Assembly (NCBI GenBank): GCA_019636495.1 | Contig: JAHBXL010000007.1 | Span: forward strand, 62,001-126,000 | Length of the DNA: 64,000 nucleotides | Reading direction: 5' to 3' | DNA from: Phycisphaeraceae bacterium | GTDB taxonomy: Bacteria; Planctomycetota; Phycisphaerae; Phycisphaerales; UBA1924 | Part shown: piece after piece, positions 28,766 to 37,820 of the stretch | How positions within the stretch are numbered: the first letter of the stretch is position 1 | Layout of the letters: each line of letters starts with the position of its first letter | Program-made: the position numbers and the translations under genes | The notes under the pieces: model-generated | Seen by the model: the letters and a program-made list of their open reading frames with translations, nothing else | What the model was told of the DNA's origin: nothing | Databases searched by the model: none

Positions 28766-29410
28766 ATGTCGAACGAAACAACAGAGCAGACCGCCCCATC
28801 CGAGCAGCCGGTCAAGGCCGACATGATCTCCGGCGACGAGCCCATCCGCCGCGAAGGCATGGACTGGTTCACGCTGCGCGTCGCCTCCAACAAGGAGAAC
28901 TCGGTCCGCGAGACGCTCCTCCGCAAGGTGCAGATCGAGAAGATGACCCACCTCGTGGGCCGGATCCTCGTCCCCACCGAGAAGACCAAAACCATCAAGG
29001 GCGGCAAGCAGAAGATCGTCGAGACCAAGTTGTACCCCGGCTACGTCTTCGTCGAGATGCGCCTCGAACCCGATGGCCGAATCCCGCAGGACGTCTTCTT
29101 CCTCATCAAGGAAACCACCGGCGTGGGCGACTTCGTCGGCACCGCCGGCCGGCCCACCCCGCTCCGCGAGCACGAGATCGAGAAACTCCACGTCGACTCG
29201 CGCCGACCCGAGGAAGAGCCCGTCATCAAACTCGTCTTCCAGAAGGGCGAGCCCGTCACCATCAAGGAAGGCCCCTTCCAGGGCTACGAGGGAACAGTCG
29301 ACGAACTCGTCCCCGAGAAGGGCATCGTCCGCGTCCTCGTCACCATCTTCGGCCGCCAGGCCCCGATCGAAATCGAGGAGTGGCAACTCGCCAAGGCCGG
29401 GCAGGAATAG
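28766..29410 (+). CDS. nusG: Transcription termination/antitermination protein NusG
   Basis: The 214-residue transcription factor binds RNA polymerase and couples it to the ribosome or Rho. The NGN domain (about 32-150) starts DWFTLRVASNKENSVRETLL and contains YPGYVFVEM; a KOW domain follows (KGEPVTIKEGPFQGYEGTVD). An acidic/polar N-terminal leader of about 30 residues is added. ATG at 28766 has a strong GGGAGGGAG ribosome binding site inside a G-run tract. The usual next gene rplK is absent; a convergent glycosyltransferase follows. Confidence 0.96.
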   Translation: MSNETTEQTAPSEQPVKADMISGDEPIRREGMDWFTLRVASNKENSVRETLLRKVQIEKMTHLVGRILVPTEKTKTIKGGKQKIVETKLYPGYVFVEMRLEPDGRIPQDVFFLIKETTGVGDFVGTAGRPTPLREHEIEKLHVDSRRPEEEPVIKLVFQKGEPVTIKEGPFQGYEGTVDELVPEKGIVRVLVTIFGRQAPIEIEEWQLAKAGQE

Positions 29411-29437
29411 ACCCGCCCCACACCCGCACGCACCCCG

Positions 29438-29463
29438 CCGGCCGCTCCTCATCGGGCGGCCGG
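29438..29463 (+). terminator. Stem-loop downstream of nusG
   Basis: Perfect 8-bp GC stem CCGGCCGC / GCGGCCGG with a 10-nt loop, 28 bp after the nusG stop and followed by TTGGTCCTT. It ends the tuf-nusG unit and could also serve the convergent glycosyltransferase transcript. The T-tract is weak. Confidence 0.5.
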
Positions 29464-29483
29464 TTGGTCCTTGCAGCCGTCGA

Positions 29484-31130
29484 TCACGCCGCGCACGCGG
29501 GCTCCGGCCGCGACCCCGCATCGCTCGTCGCGTCCGCGGGCGAGAGCGGGTACACCGCGTGCACCCGCAGGCCCTGCCGCTCATACACCCCCCGCCGCTC
29601 CCAGATGCTCCGCTGGTGAATGTAACTTGAGATCACCACGTCGGTCGCGCCGTGCTCCGCCGCCGACTCCGGCGCGATCACCGGCCAGCCCAGCAGCCGC
29701 GAACCCCAGCGCTGCCGGTCATCGTCGCTCACCGCGACGATCTCCGCCCGCGAGTTGGCCAGCGCCGAAGCAAGTTCGATGGTGTGCCGACCCGCCCCGT
29801 GCAGCACGACCCGCCGGCCGGCGAGCCGCGCCAGCGCCGCGACCATCCGCCGCGCCCCCTCCGGGCCCACGCTCCCGGACATCCCAGGGCTCGTGCGCGA
29901 CGAACTGAACGCGCTCGGCCAGTCCGTCCGCCACCACCGCGCCGGACCCGCCGCCGCGTCATCGATCGCCCGCCCCGCACGCTCCACGTGCCGATCGATC
30001 GAAAAATGCTCCCGTGCCGCCCGCCACGCCGCCAGCGACATCGCGTCGCGGTCCATCGCCAGGAACCGCTCCAACCCCTCGGCCAAACTCGCGGCGGTCG
30101 CGGCCTCGTCATCCTCCGGCCGCGCGCCCACGAACACCGCGCTCTCACCATCGCACAGGCCGCTCGTCGCGCCGCTGTTCGCCGCCGTGATCACCGGCAC
30201 GCACCCCTGCGCCATCGCCTCGATCCGGCTGATGCACAGCCCCTCGAACCGCGATGCCAGCACAAACGCATCCGCCCCGCGCAACATCTCCCCGATCTGC
30301 GCGGCATCCGCCCTCGCGATGCGATGCACCCGCGGCCGCTTCGAGATCAGCCTGTCCACGTCCCCCTCCGCCGGCCCGCTCCCCACCAGCGTAATCCGAT
30401 GATCGATGCCCCGAGCGCCCAGTTCGTCGCTCAGCAGCGCCAAGGCGCCCACGCGCTTCTGCCGGTGCTCCATCCGACCCGTGTACACCAGCCGCAACGG
30501 CCGACCCGGCAGCGGCGGACGCGCCGCCGCGGGCGTTGCCGGCACCTCCACCCCGTGCGGGATCGTCTCGATGTCACCCTCCCGTCCCGGGAACATCGCG
30601 CCCAGCGAACGCACATACCGCTCATCAATCGCCACATACCGCGAGATCACCGGCTCATACCGACGCAGGATCGACGTGTCATACTCCGAGTCCGCGTGCT
30701 GCCACGCCAGCACCCGCAGCGTCTCCGCCTGCGTCGCGCACAGCGTGGCGAACAACCCGTACGAATCACCGAGAATGTTCGGCATCACGACCACCGGCCC
30801 CCCGCCCGGGCCATACGCCGCCCGCGCCAACCCCGAGATCGCGCGACGATACTCCGATACAAACGGCGACAGGTCCCCTTCCGCCTCCCCCATGTGCGGC
30901 CAGCCCGAGGGCTCGATCCGCCGGACCGCCGCGTGCAGCCGAATCTCCGCCGCGGGCTGGTCCGCCGCGCGCGGATGCACAATCAGCGCAACCCCCCGGC
31001 CACGCTCCGCCAGCCCGTTGGCCAGCCGTACCGCCCAACTCGTCACGCCGCCAAGGTCCAACCCATGGGGCAGACTGATCAACAGCGGCGCGAGCCGGCG
31101 GCCCTCGCCCTCTTCGCGGCACTCATCCAT
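29484..31130 (-). CDS. Family 4-type glycosyltransferase with C-terminal GAGRHT module
   Basis: The 548-residue protein is a GT-B retaining glycosyltransferase: N-terminal LISLPHGLDLGGVTSWAVRL, then the donor-binding half with RLVYTGRMEHRQKRVGALAL, FVLASRFEGLCISRIEAMAQ and the conserved Glu in EGL...EAMA. After about residue 435 a linker leads to a roughly 100-residue Rossmann-like module: RRVVLHGAGRHTIELASAL, EIVAVSDDD, LGWPVIAPES, TDVVISSY, ending LRVHAVYPL. The same module closes three neighbouring proteins of unlike catalytic type. ATG at 31130 lies just before the first strand; in-frame starts at 31235 and 31310 are less likely and no ribosome binding site decides. It is divergent from the next gene by 155 bp. 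Confidence 0.85.
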   Translation of the reverse strand: MDECREEGEGRRLAPLLISLPHGLDLGGVTSWAVRLANGLAERGRGVALIVHPRAADQPAAEIRLHAAVRRIEPSGWPHMGEAEGDLSPFVSEYRRAISGLARAAYGPGGGPVVVMPNILGDSYGLFATLCATQAETLRVLAWQHADSEYDTSILRRYEPVISRYVAIDERYVRSLGAMFPGREGDIETIPHGVEVPATPAAARPPLPGRPLRLVYTGRMEHRQKRVGALALLSDELGARGIDHRITLVGSGPAEGDVDRLISKRPRVHRIARADAAQIGEMLRGADAFVLASRFEGLCISRIEAMAQGCVPVITAANSGATSGLCDGESAVFVGARPEDDEAATAASLAEGLERFLAMDRDAMSLAAWRAAREHFSIDRHVERAGRAIDDAAAGPARWWRTDWPSAFSSSRTSPGMSGSVGPEGARRMVAALARLAGRRVVLHGAGRHTIELASALANSRAEIVAVSDDDRQRWGSRLLGWPVIAPESAAEHGATDVVISSYIHQRSIWERRGVYERQGLRVHAVYPLSPADATSDAGSRPEPACAA

Positions 31131-31285
31131 GCAGATTCGATCGGCCCGCGCAGGGCCTTCGGGCCCAGTTTTGGTGGTCGTCCGCCGCACGGGTCGATAA
31201 CCACTCCGAGGTTCCGGGGGAACGCGCGCCATCATGTCGCGCCCCGCGGCGGTGCGCGCCCGCCGGGACCGTTGCGGAGCAGTTC

Positions 31286-34123
31286 GTGCCCGGCGCACAG
31301 ATGCGGACATCTTCTCCCCCGCCCGTCGTCGCGCTGGTGCAATACGCCGCCGATGCGGATCACTTCTCCGGCGTCGACAGCGCGCTCGCCGCCCGCAGCA
31401 TCCGCCCGGTCCGTGTGAACGAGTGGGAACTGCCCGATCTCGACGCGCTCGCGCCCGGCGCCCTCGCCGTCAAGGACACGCAATCGCCCCTCGCCCTCGC
31501 CGCGCTGCGCTGGGCTCGCGCCCGCGATGTCCCCACGCTCCTGCTGATGGACGGCATCGTCGAGCACCGCAACACCTTCCACAACCCCGATGCGGGCGAC
31601 GCCTTCCTGCGCCCCGCGCCCGTCGATGTCGTCGCCTGCGCCGGCGAGACCGACCGCGCCAACCTCTGGTCATGGGGCAACTTCGCCATCGCCACCGGCC
31701 TGCCGCGCATCGAGGCCGCCTTCCCCGCGCCCCTCCCGCTCGATCGCCGCGGCCCGCTGCTGGTCGCCACCGCGAAAAGGCCCGCCTTCAACCCCGCCGA
31801 GCGCGACCGCCTCGCCGCCGCCCTCATCGCCCTGCGCGATGCCGCCGCCGACTCTCCCTGGCGCGGCCGCATCCTCTGGCGACTCACCGCCGGCCTCGAC
31901 GATGCCATCGGCGTCGCCAACACCCACGGCCCGCTGGCCGATGCGCTCCGCGCCTGCGCCGCCGCGGTCCTCACGCCGTCCACGCTCCTGCTCGAAGCCA
32001 TGGCCGCCGGGCGACCGTGCGCCATCCTCCACCCGCACGATGGCCCGCTCTGGCAGGATGCCATGACCGTCTGCCGCGATGCCGACCCGCGCTCGCTGCG
32101 CGCCGCGCTCACCACGCTCGCCGATCCCTCCGACGCCGATCGCGCACGCCAGGCCGCCGCGCACGCGCGGATGTCCGCCGCCGCCGTTGGCACGACCGCC
32201 GCCGACCGCGTCGCCGATGCGCTCGACCGCCTTCTCCGCGGCGAGATCGGCGCGGGGCCCGGCCGCCGGCGCGAGTTGCAGCCCGTCGCGCGCATCCCCG
32301 CGCCCCTGCCGCGCGGCCCGCGCGCCCGCGTCGTCTCCTGCGTCGCCTGCGAAGACACGCCCATCGGCGGCGTGATGACCTGGTCCCTCCGAATGGGCCG
32401 CGAGTTCGCAGCGCAGACCAATGACCCGCGATACGACTTCCGCACCCTCGTCATTGCCATGCAGCCCGGCGCCTGGCGCAGCGACGACTTCGACCCGATG
32501 GCCGATCCCCACACCCACCTCTGCGCCGTCGACCCCCTCGCCCCGCACCACGAACGCGTCGAGACCATCCGTCGCGCGCTCGAAGCCCTCGCGCCCGACA
32601 TCGTCCTGCCCAACTACAACGACGCCTGCTCCATGGCCGCGGCCCTGCTCCGGCCCCGCGGCGTCCGCACCATCGCCGTCGCACACTCCGACAACGACTC
32701 CTACCGCGATCTCGCTTCGACCTACGACACCTGGTCCGCCGGCGTCGGCGTGAGCCGGGCGTGCATGTCGTGGCTCGCCCCGATCGCCGCGCACAGGCCC
32801 ATCGCGCAGATCGTCTACGGCGTGCCCGTCGCCACCCATGACTCACCCCGCCCCGGCGCGGCCCATCCCGCCGCGCCCCTCCGACTGGCCTACATCGGGC
32901 GCATCGTCGAAGAGCAGAAACGCGTCGGCGACCTCATCGTCCTTCTGCAACATCTCGCACAGCGCCGCATCCCCTGCGAACTGCACCTCGTCGGCGACGG
33001 GCCCGACCTCCACGCCTGGCGCGCCAGACTCTCCACGGCCGATCTGCCCGGCATCGCCGTGCGAATCCACGGCCGACGCAGCCCCGCGTGGGTCGAGCGC
33101 TTCCTGCCCACCATCGATGCCTGCCTGCTCGTCAGCGCGTACGAGGGCACCAGCGTCGTCATGCTCGAAGCCATGGGCCGCGGCGTCGTCCCCGTCGTCA
33201 CCGCCGTGCGCTCGGGCGTCGCCGAGTGGGTGCGCGACGGCGAGAACGGCGTCATCGTGCCCATCGGCGCCATGGCCGACATGGCCGCGCGTATCGGCCG
33301 ACTGCACGCCGACCGCGCGCTCCTCGACCGTCTCGGCCGCGCCGCCTGGCAGACCATCCGCGACAGCGGCCTGAGCATCGCCGCCACCGCCGCGGCATAC
33401 GCGCGCACCTTCGATGCCGCGCTCGCCGCGCCCATCGACCCGCGACCCTCCGACACCGCGCTCCGCCCCGCCGACCTCTGGCGCTGGAACCTGGGCGGCC
33501 CCTCCCCACGCGCCGCCGAGGCCGATGCCTGGTGCGAGCACGCCCTGCGCGATGCCGGATTCACCCGCATCGCCCTCGACCACTGGCGCGACAACTGCGA
33601 CGCCGTCCTCGTCCGCTCCTCACGCAACGAGCCCGTCAGCGCGGAAGAGATCGCCGCGTGGCGCGCCCGCGGCGTCGGAATCGCCGTCTCGCCGCACCTC
33701 CGGCAGGACGGCCTCCCCGCCCGCGCCCTCGCCGCGGTCCGCGCGGCCATCACCGCCGGCGCGCAGCGCATCGCCGTCTACCCGCCCGGCCGACACACCC
33801 GCCGCATCGCCGCGATCTTCCGCCGCGAACTCTGGTCCGATTCGCCCGGCGGCTTCCCCTTCGTCGGCTTCCTCGACGACGACGCGCGGCCCGGCCGGCA
33901 GACCCTCGGCCTGCCCGTCGTGCCGCCGCGCCAGGCCCTCGACACGCTCCGCCCCGACACCGTGCTCCTCTCGACCGATGCGCACGAGGACGCGCTCTGG
34001 GCGCGCGCTGCGCCCCTGCGCGCTGCCGGCGTCAACGTCATCCGCCTCTACGGCCCCGGCCCCGTCCCGCCCGACGTCGAAGTGACCATGCAAGGAGCCG
34101 CCCATGCCCATGGCGCCCGTTGA
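31286..34123 (+). CDS. Double glycosyltransferase with C-terminal GAGRHT-like module
   Basis: This 945-residue protein joins two GT-B-like units. Residues about 1-320 are a degenerate glycosyltransferase (tail TPSTLLLEAMAAGRPCAILH). Residues about 345-700 are a GT4 unit with PIGGVMTWSLRMGREFA, LAYIGRIVEEQKRVGDLI and EGTSVVMLEAMGRGVVPVVT. After a 110-residue domain (about 720-830) the C-terminus carries the island's shared Rossmann-like module, but with the glycine loop as PPGRHT, then FVGFLDDDAR, LGLPVVPPRQ, DTVLLSTDAHEDA and NVIRLYG. The GTG at 31286 has GGAG 6 nt upstream; ATG at 31301 is the alternative. It overlaps the next gene by 20 bp, the first gene of a four-gene operon. Confidence 0.85.
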   Translation: MPGAQMRTSSPPPVVALVQYAADADHFSGVDSALAARSIRPVRVNEWELPDLDALAPGALAVKDTQSPLALAALRWARARDVPTLLLMDGIVEHRNTFHNPDAGDAFLRPAPVDVVACAGETDRANLWSWGNFAIATGLPRIEAAFPAPLPLDRRGPLLVATAKRPAFNPAERDRLAAALIALRDAAADSPWRGRILWRLTAGLDDAIGVANTHGPLADALRACAAAVLTPSTLLLEAMAAGRPCAILHPHDGPLWQDAMTVCRDADPRSLRAALTTLADPSDADRARQAAAHARMSAAAVGTTAADRVADALDRLLRGEIGAGPGRRRELQPVARIPAPLPRGPRARVVSCVACEDTPIGGVMTWSLRMGREFAAQTNDPRYDFRTLVIAMQPGAWRSDDFDPMADPHTHLCAVDPLAPHHERVETIRRALEALAPDIVLPNYNDACSMAAALLRPRGVRTIAVAHSDNDSYRDLASTYDTWSAGVGVSRACMSWLAPIAAHRPIAQIVYGVPVATHDSPRPGAAHPAAPLRLAYIGRIVEEQKRVGDLIVLLQHLAQRRIPCELHLVGDGPDLHAWRARLSTADLPGIAVRIHGRRSPAWVERFLPTIDACLLVSAYEGTSVVMLEAMGRGVVPVVTAVRSGVAEWVRDGENGVIVPIGAMADMAARIGRLHADRALLDRLGRAAWQTIRDSGLSIAATAAAYARTFDAALAAPIDPRPSDTALRPADLWRWNLGGPSPRAAEADAWCEHALRDAGFTRIALDHWRDNCDAVLVRSSRNEPVSAEEIAAWRARGVGIAVSPHLRQDGLPARALAAVRAAITAGAQRIAVYPPGRHTRRIAAIFRRELWSDSPGGFPFVGFLDDDARPGRQTLGLPVVPPRQALDTLRPDTVLLSTDAHEDALWARAAPLRAAGVNVIRLYGPGPVPPDVEVTMQGAAHAHGAR

Positions 34124-35246
34124 AGTGCTCGAAGCCGCGGGGCTCGATTCCTGCGCAGGACCCTCTCGCGGCATCGCGCTCGGCGCCGCGCTCGACCAGC
34201 GCCTGTTCCTGCACGCAATCGGCCCCATCTACGACGAGGTGAAGGACTTCAAGCGCACCCGCATGGCCTGGCCGCGCCTGGCCCAACTCGCCGCGCTGGC
34301 CCGCGCCGTCGTGCGACTCGGTATCCCCGGCGACTTCGCCGAGTTCGGTACCTGGCGCGGCGGCTCCCTCTACCTCGTCGCCGAGACCTGGCGACGACTG
34401 GAGCAGAATCGCGACCTGATCGCCTTCGACTCCTTCGCCGGCCTCCCGCCCACAGCCCCCCGCGACGGCGCGGCCCTGCACCAGGGCCAGTTCGCCGATG
34501 TCGATGTCAACGAGGTCCGCGCGTTCTTCGCCGCTCGCGGCCTGTCGCGCGTCCACCTCGTGCAGGGCTGGTTCCAGCAGACCATCAGCGCGCTCGACGG
34601 CCGAACGCTCGCGCTGGCGCACATCGATTGCGACACCTACGACAGCGCCATCGCCGTGCTCGCGCGCGCGTGGGATTCGCTCGCCCCCGGCGGCTTCCTC
34701 GTCGTCGACGACTACGCCCACCCCGACTGCCCCGGCGTCACCATCGCCGTCGAGGAGTTCTTCGCACGGCGCGACGAAATCGTCTGGCAGACGCCCATGC
34801 CCGAAAGCGCGACCGCGCCCGGCCTCAACTGCTCCTGCTGGATCCGCAAAGACGGCGGGCCCGATGCGGACCAGTCCTCGAACGCCGCCCGCGCGGCCCA
34901 CGACCCCGGATCGCTCCGATCACGCCTCGTCGAACTCACCGCGCAGGTCTGCGCCGCCCGTGGCCTCCGCCGAATCGCGCTCTACGGCGCGGGCCGACAC
35001 ACCGAGTCCATCCTCCCCGGCCCGTGGCCCGCGGCGGGAGTACAGGTCGTCGCCGTCCTCGACGACCACGCCGCCGCCAACCGACCCAGCATCGCCGGTG
35101 TGCCCATCGTCCGCCCGGAGGCCCTGCCCGTGCCCATCGACGCGGTCGTCGTCAGTTCCGACCGCTTCGAGGAAGCCATCGCGGCCCGTGCCGCGGCGGT
35201 GTTCGCCCCGCGCGGCGTGCCCGTCCTGAAGTTGTACGGTCGATGA
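34104..35246 (+). CDS. TylF/MycF-type O-methyltransferase with C-terminal GAGRHT module
   Basis: This 380-residue class I SAM-dependent methyltransferase is of the macrocin/mycinose (TylF) type that methylates sugar hydroxyls. SAM loop FAEFGTWRGGSLYL (about 74-87) and metal-binding acids HIDCDTYDSA and VVDDYAHPDCPG are present. Residues about 285-380 form the shared Rossmann-like module: RRIALYGAGRHTESILPG, VVAVLDDHAA, AGVPIVRPEALP, DAVVVSSDRFEEAI, PVLKLYGR. AAGGAG lies 6 nt before ATG 34104. Gene order with glycosyltransferases and a sulfotransferase points to late modification of a surface glycan. Confidence 0.9.
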   Translation: MPMAPVEVLEAAGLDSCAGPSRGIALGAALDQRLFLHAIGPIYDEVKDFKRTRMAWPRLAQLAALARAVVRLGIPGDFAEFGTWRGGSLYLVAETWRRLEQNRDLIAFDSFAGLPPTAPRDGAALHQGQFADVDVNEVRAFFAARGLSRVHLVQGWFQQTISALDGRTLALAHIDCDTYDSAIAVLARAWDSLAPGGFLVVDDYAHPDCPGVTIAVEEFFARRDEIVWQTPMPESATAPGLNCSCWIRKDGGPDADQSSNAARAAHDPGSLRSRLVELTAQVCAARGLRRIALYGAGRHTESILPGPWPAAGVQVVAVLDDHAAANRPSIAGVPIVRPEALPVPIDAVVVSSDRFEEAIAARAAAVFAPRGVPVLKLYGR

Positions 35247-36127
35247 AGATTCTCGGACCGCGCTCAACAAGCCCGGCCGGAGGTCCGATAGTGCATGGGG
35301 AATGGCGGGGGTTGGAGGTGCGTGTGATCCTGCCGCGAATGGACCTCTTGATCGCCGGAATGGGCCGCGCCGGCACGACCGCGCTGGCCAACCTGCTGAC
35401 GACTCCGCCCGACCGCTGGGTGCTCATCGAGCCCGGCCTGACGCGCGACGGCGTGGGCGACCACGTCTTCGAGCAGGCGCGCCGCTTCGGCCCGCCCGTG
35501 GCCGTGAGCGAGGCGCACTGGCGCGCCGGCGGGGACCGCGAGACCGGCCTTGAGCGCTTCGCGCGGACCATCGGGCCCGGCCTCTCGGCCCTGCGCGGCT
35601 GGGGCGTGAAAGAAGTCAACCCCACCGGCCTCGACGAGATCATCCGCGTCTTCGAGCCGCGCAAAGTGCTGCTGGCCGTGCGCGACATCCGCGATTGCGC
35701 CATCAGCGTGCTCGAAAAGTCGAGGCTGCACGCCGCGGAACGCAGGAGCGTGCAGAGCGATGAATGGCTGGCGCGTCGCTTGACCGATGCGGGCGCTGCG
35801 CTGGTGCGCCTGCGCTCGAGGCTGGATCCGGCGCGCGTGCGCACCGTGCAGTACGAGCGCTTCACCACCGATCCGCTGTACCGCGCCGCGCTCGAAGACT
35901 GGCTCAACTGGCCGCTGACGGGCGACCCCGGGCGGTGCATGGACCTGTTCGGCCGCGAGTACGAGGTCGCGCGGCACGCCGGCACGGTCACCGCGTCGAG
36001 CGTCGATCGGCGCGAGCGCGAGCAGTCGCCGGAGGCTCTGCGCTTCGCGGCGGGTGTCGAACGCGCCGCCGCGGCGTACCAGCAGGCGTTCGGCTACGCC
36101 CAGCACGCGGCGGAGGTCGCGGCATGA
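35243..36127 (+). CDS. Sulfotransferase family protein
   Basis: The 294-residue protein shows the PAPS-binding signatures of sulfotransferases: the 5'-phosphosulfate loop LIAGMGRAGTTALANLL (about 34-50, a P-loop variant with GRAGTT) and the 3'-phosphate motif AVRDIRDCAISVLEKSR in the middle. It would transfer sulfate to a carbohydrate or protein acceptor. The ATG overlaps the upstream stop as ATGA. It is the only enzyme of this operon without the GAGRHT module. Acceptor unknown; a sulfated glycan is the natural inference. Confidence 0.88.
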   Translation: MKILGPRSTSPAGGPIVHGEWRGLEVRVILPRMDLLIAGMGRAGTTALANLLTTPPDRWVLIEPGLTRDGVGDHVFEQARRFGPPVAVSEAHWRAGGDRETGLERFARTIGPGLSALRGWGVKEVNPTGLDEIIRVFEPRKVLLAVRDIRDCAISVLEKSRLHAAERRSVQSDEWLARRLTDAGAALVRLRSRLDPARVRTVQYERFTTDPLYRAALEDWLNWPLTGDPGRCMDLFGREYEVARHAGTVTASSVDRREREQSPEALRFAAGVERAAAAYQQAFGYAQHAAEVAA

Positions 36128-36152
36128 GCACCCGGCTTTTTCGGAGCGAATC

Positions 36153-37820
36153 ATGCGTTGTCTGATGGGGTTGAAGCACCGCGAGCGCCTCGTGTCATTC
36201 GTGCCGCCGGGCGGCCGGATGCTCGAATGGGGCGCGGGCGGCTCCACCGTGTGGCTTGCGCGAAACCTGCCCGAGGGTGCAACGCTGACGAGCATCGAGC
36301 ACGACCGCGAGTGGTTCTACGAGGTTGCCAACCATCTGGGCAACGGCGGGAGGGGCCCGCGCGACAACGTGCGCATGCTGCTGCGCGAGCCGACCGGCCC
36401 GCTCGGCGCCAACGCGACCGCCGCGGAGGATGACCCGACCAGCCTTCAGCCGTTCATCGATGGCGCCGATGGCGAGCGGTTCGACGTGATCCTGGTCGAT
36501 GGCTACGCGCGCGGCGCGTGCCTGGAGAGGGCCCGGTCGCTGCTCAACCCCGGCGGGGTCGTCGTGCTGCACGATGCGCAGCGCGAGTGGTACGACACCG
36601 GCAAGGCGCTCTTTGCGGCGCGCGGGCACATGGGCTCGTGCCCCGACTACCCCGGCCCGGAACTGTGGTGGGGCACCAACAGCGGCGATGTCGCCTTCCG
36701 CCCCGCGCGGGCCACGCTCAATCACGAGCAGATGCCCATCGTGCTGTGCTACTTCACCCTCGACACGCCCTACGCGGACGAGGCGAAGAAACTCAAGGCC
36801 TCGTGCCTGCGCCTGGGGCTCGAGCATCGCATCGTGGGCGTGCAGCCGCGAGGGTCGTGGGAGGCCAACTGCGCATACAAGGCGCGATTCGTGGAAGAGC
36901 AGTGGCGCGCCCTCGGCAGGCCCGTTCTGTGGGTCGATGCCGATGCGATCGTGCACCGCACGCCCGATCTCCTTCGCGGCGTCGCGGCGGACTTTGCCGT
37001 GCACCGCGCGCTGGGCTGGATGTTCGCCAGCGGCACCGTCTTCTTCAACCAGACTCCCGGGGCCGAGGCCCTGCTGGTGCGCTGGCGCGAACGCTGCGAG
37101 GCCGACCCCGGGACCTGGGACCAGGTACACCTCGATGCGGCGTGGGAAGATGTGGCGCGCGAGCAGCCGCTGGAGACGCTCTGGCTGCCGCGGGAGTACA
37201 CGTTCATCAACGATCTCGAGGATGTCGCGCTGACCGAAGATCCGGTGATCGAGCACACGCAGGCATCGCGCAGGTACAAGGCGACGGTGTCGGCCGCTGG
37301 GGGCGTGCCCGAGGCGCAGCCGGTGTACCCCGAGGATCTGATCGCGGCGCGGCGGGCCTCGCGGGCACGCGCTGCGGGCGCAGCCATCGCCGCGCCGACC
37401 GCCGCATCGCAGACGACGATGCGGCCGCGCGTGACCATGAAGCCCGAGGAACTCCCCGTGCGCATCAAGATCGCGATGGTCGATCGCCTCGCGCTGGAGT
37501 GCGTGCAGTGCGGCGTCCGGCGCATCGCGCTCTACGGCGCGGGTCGGCACACGCAGGAGGTCGCGCTGTGGCCGCTCAGGTCGCGCGGGATCGAGGTCGT
37601 CGCGATTCTCGATGATGCGCCGAAGATGCCGACGATCAACGACATCCCGGTCGTGCGACCCTCGGACCTTGATGAGATCGTGGACGCGGTGATCGTGTCC
37701 AGCGATTGGCGCGAGGAGCAGATCGCCGAGGCCGCTTCGGAGGTCTTCGGGCCGCGGGGCGTGCCGGTGCTGCGGATCTACCGGTGGGAGGCGCGCGGCG
37801 CGGCCGAAACCGGCCGATGA
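36153..37820 (+). CDS. Methyltransferase / GT-A glycosyltransferase fusion with GAGRHT module
   Basis: This 555-residue protein combines three units. First, a SAM methyltransferase-like domain (about 1-190): MLEWGAGGSTVWLARNLP, LTSIEHDREWFYEV, VILVDGYARG. Second, a GT-A-type domain (about 195-390): IVLCYFTLDTPYADEAKKL and the DxD-like metal site VLWVDADAIVHRTPDLL. Third, after an Ala/Arg linker, the shared module: RRIALYGAGRHTQEVALWPL, EVVAILDDAPK, NDIPVVRPSDL, DAVIVSSDWREEQI, PVLRIYRW. ATG 36153 has a GGAG ribosome binding site. An alternative ATG at 36124 opens a 13-codon frame that stops at 36165 and cannot encode this protein. Confidence 0.85.
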   Translation: MRCLMGLKHRERLVSFVPPGGRMLEWGAGGSTVWLARNLPEGATLTSIEHDREWFYEVANHLGNGGRGPRDNVRMLLREPTGPLGANATAAEDDPTSLQPFIDGADGERFDVILVDGYARGACLERARSLLNPGGVVVLHDAQREWYDTGKALFAARGHMGSCPDYPGPELWWGTNSGDVAFRPARATLNHEQMPIVLCYFTLDTPYADEAKKLKASCLRLGLEHRIVGVQPRGSWEANCAYKARFVEEQWRALGRPVLWVDADAIVHRTPDLLRGVAADFAVHRALGWMFASGTVFFNQTPGAEALLVRWRERCEADPGTWDQVHLDAAWEDVAREQPLETLWLPREYTFINDLEDVALTEDPVIEHTQASRRYKATVSAAGGVPEAQPVYPEDLIAARRASRARAAGAAIAAPTAASQTTMRPRVTMKPEELPVRIKIAMVDRLALECVQCGVRRIALYGAGRHTQEVALWPLRSRGIEVVAILDDAPKMPTINDIPVVRPSDLDEIVDAVIVSSDWREEQIAEAASEVFGPRGVPVLRIYRWEARGAAETGR

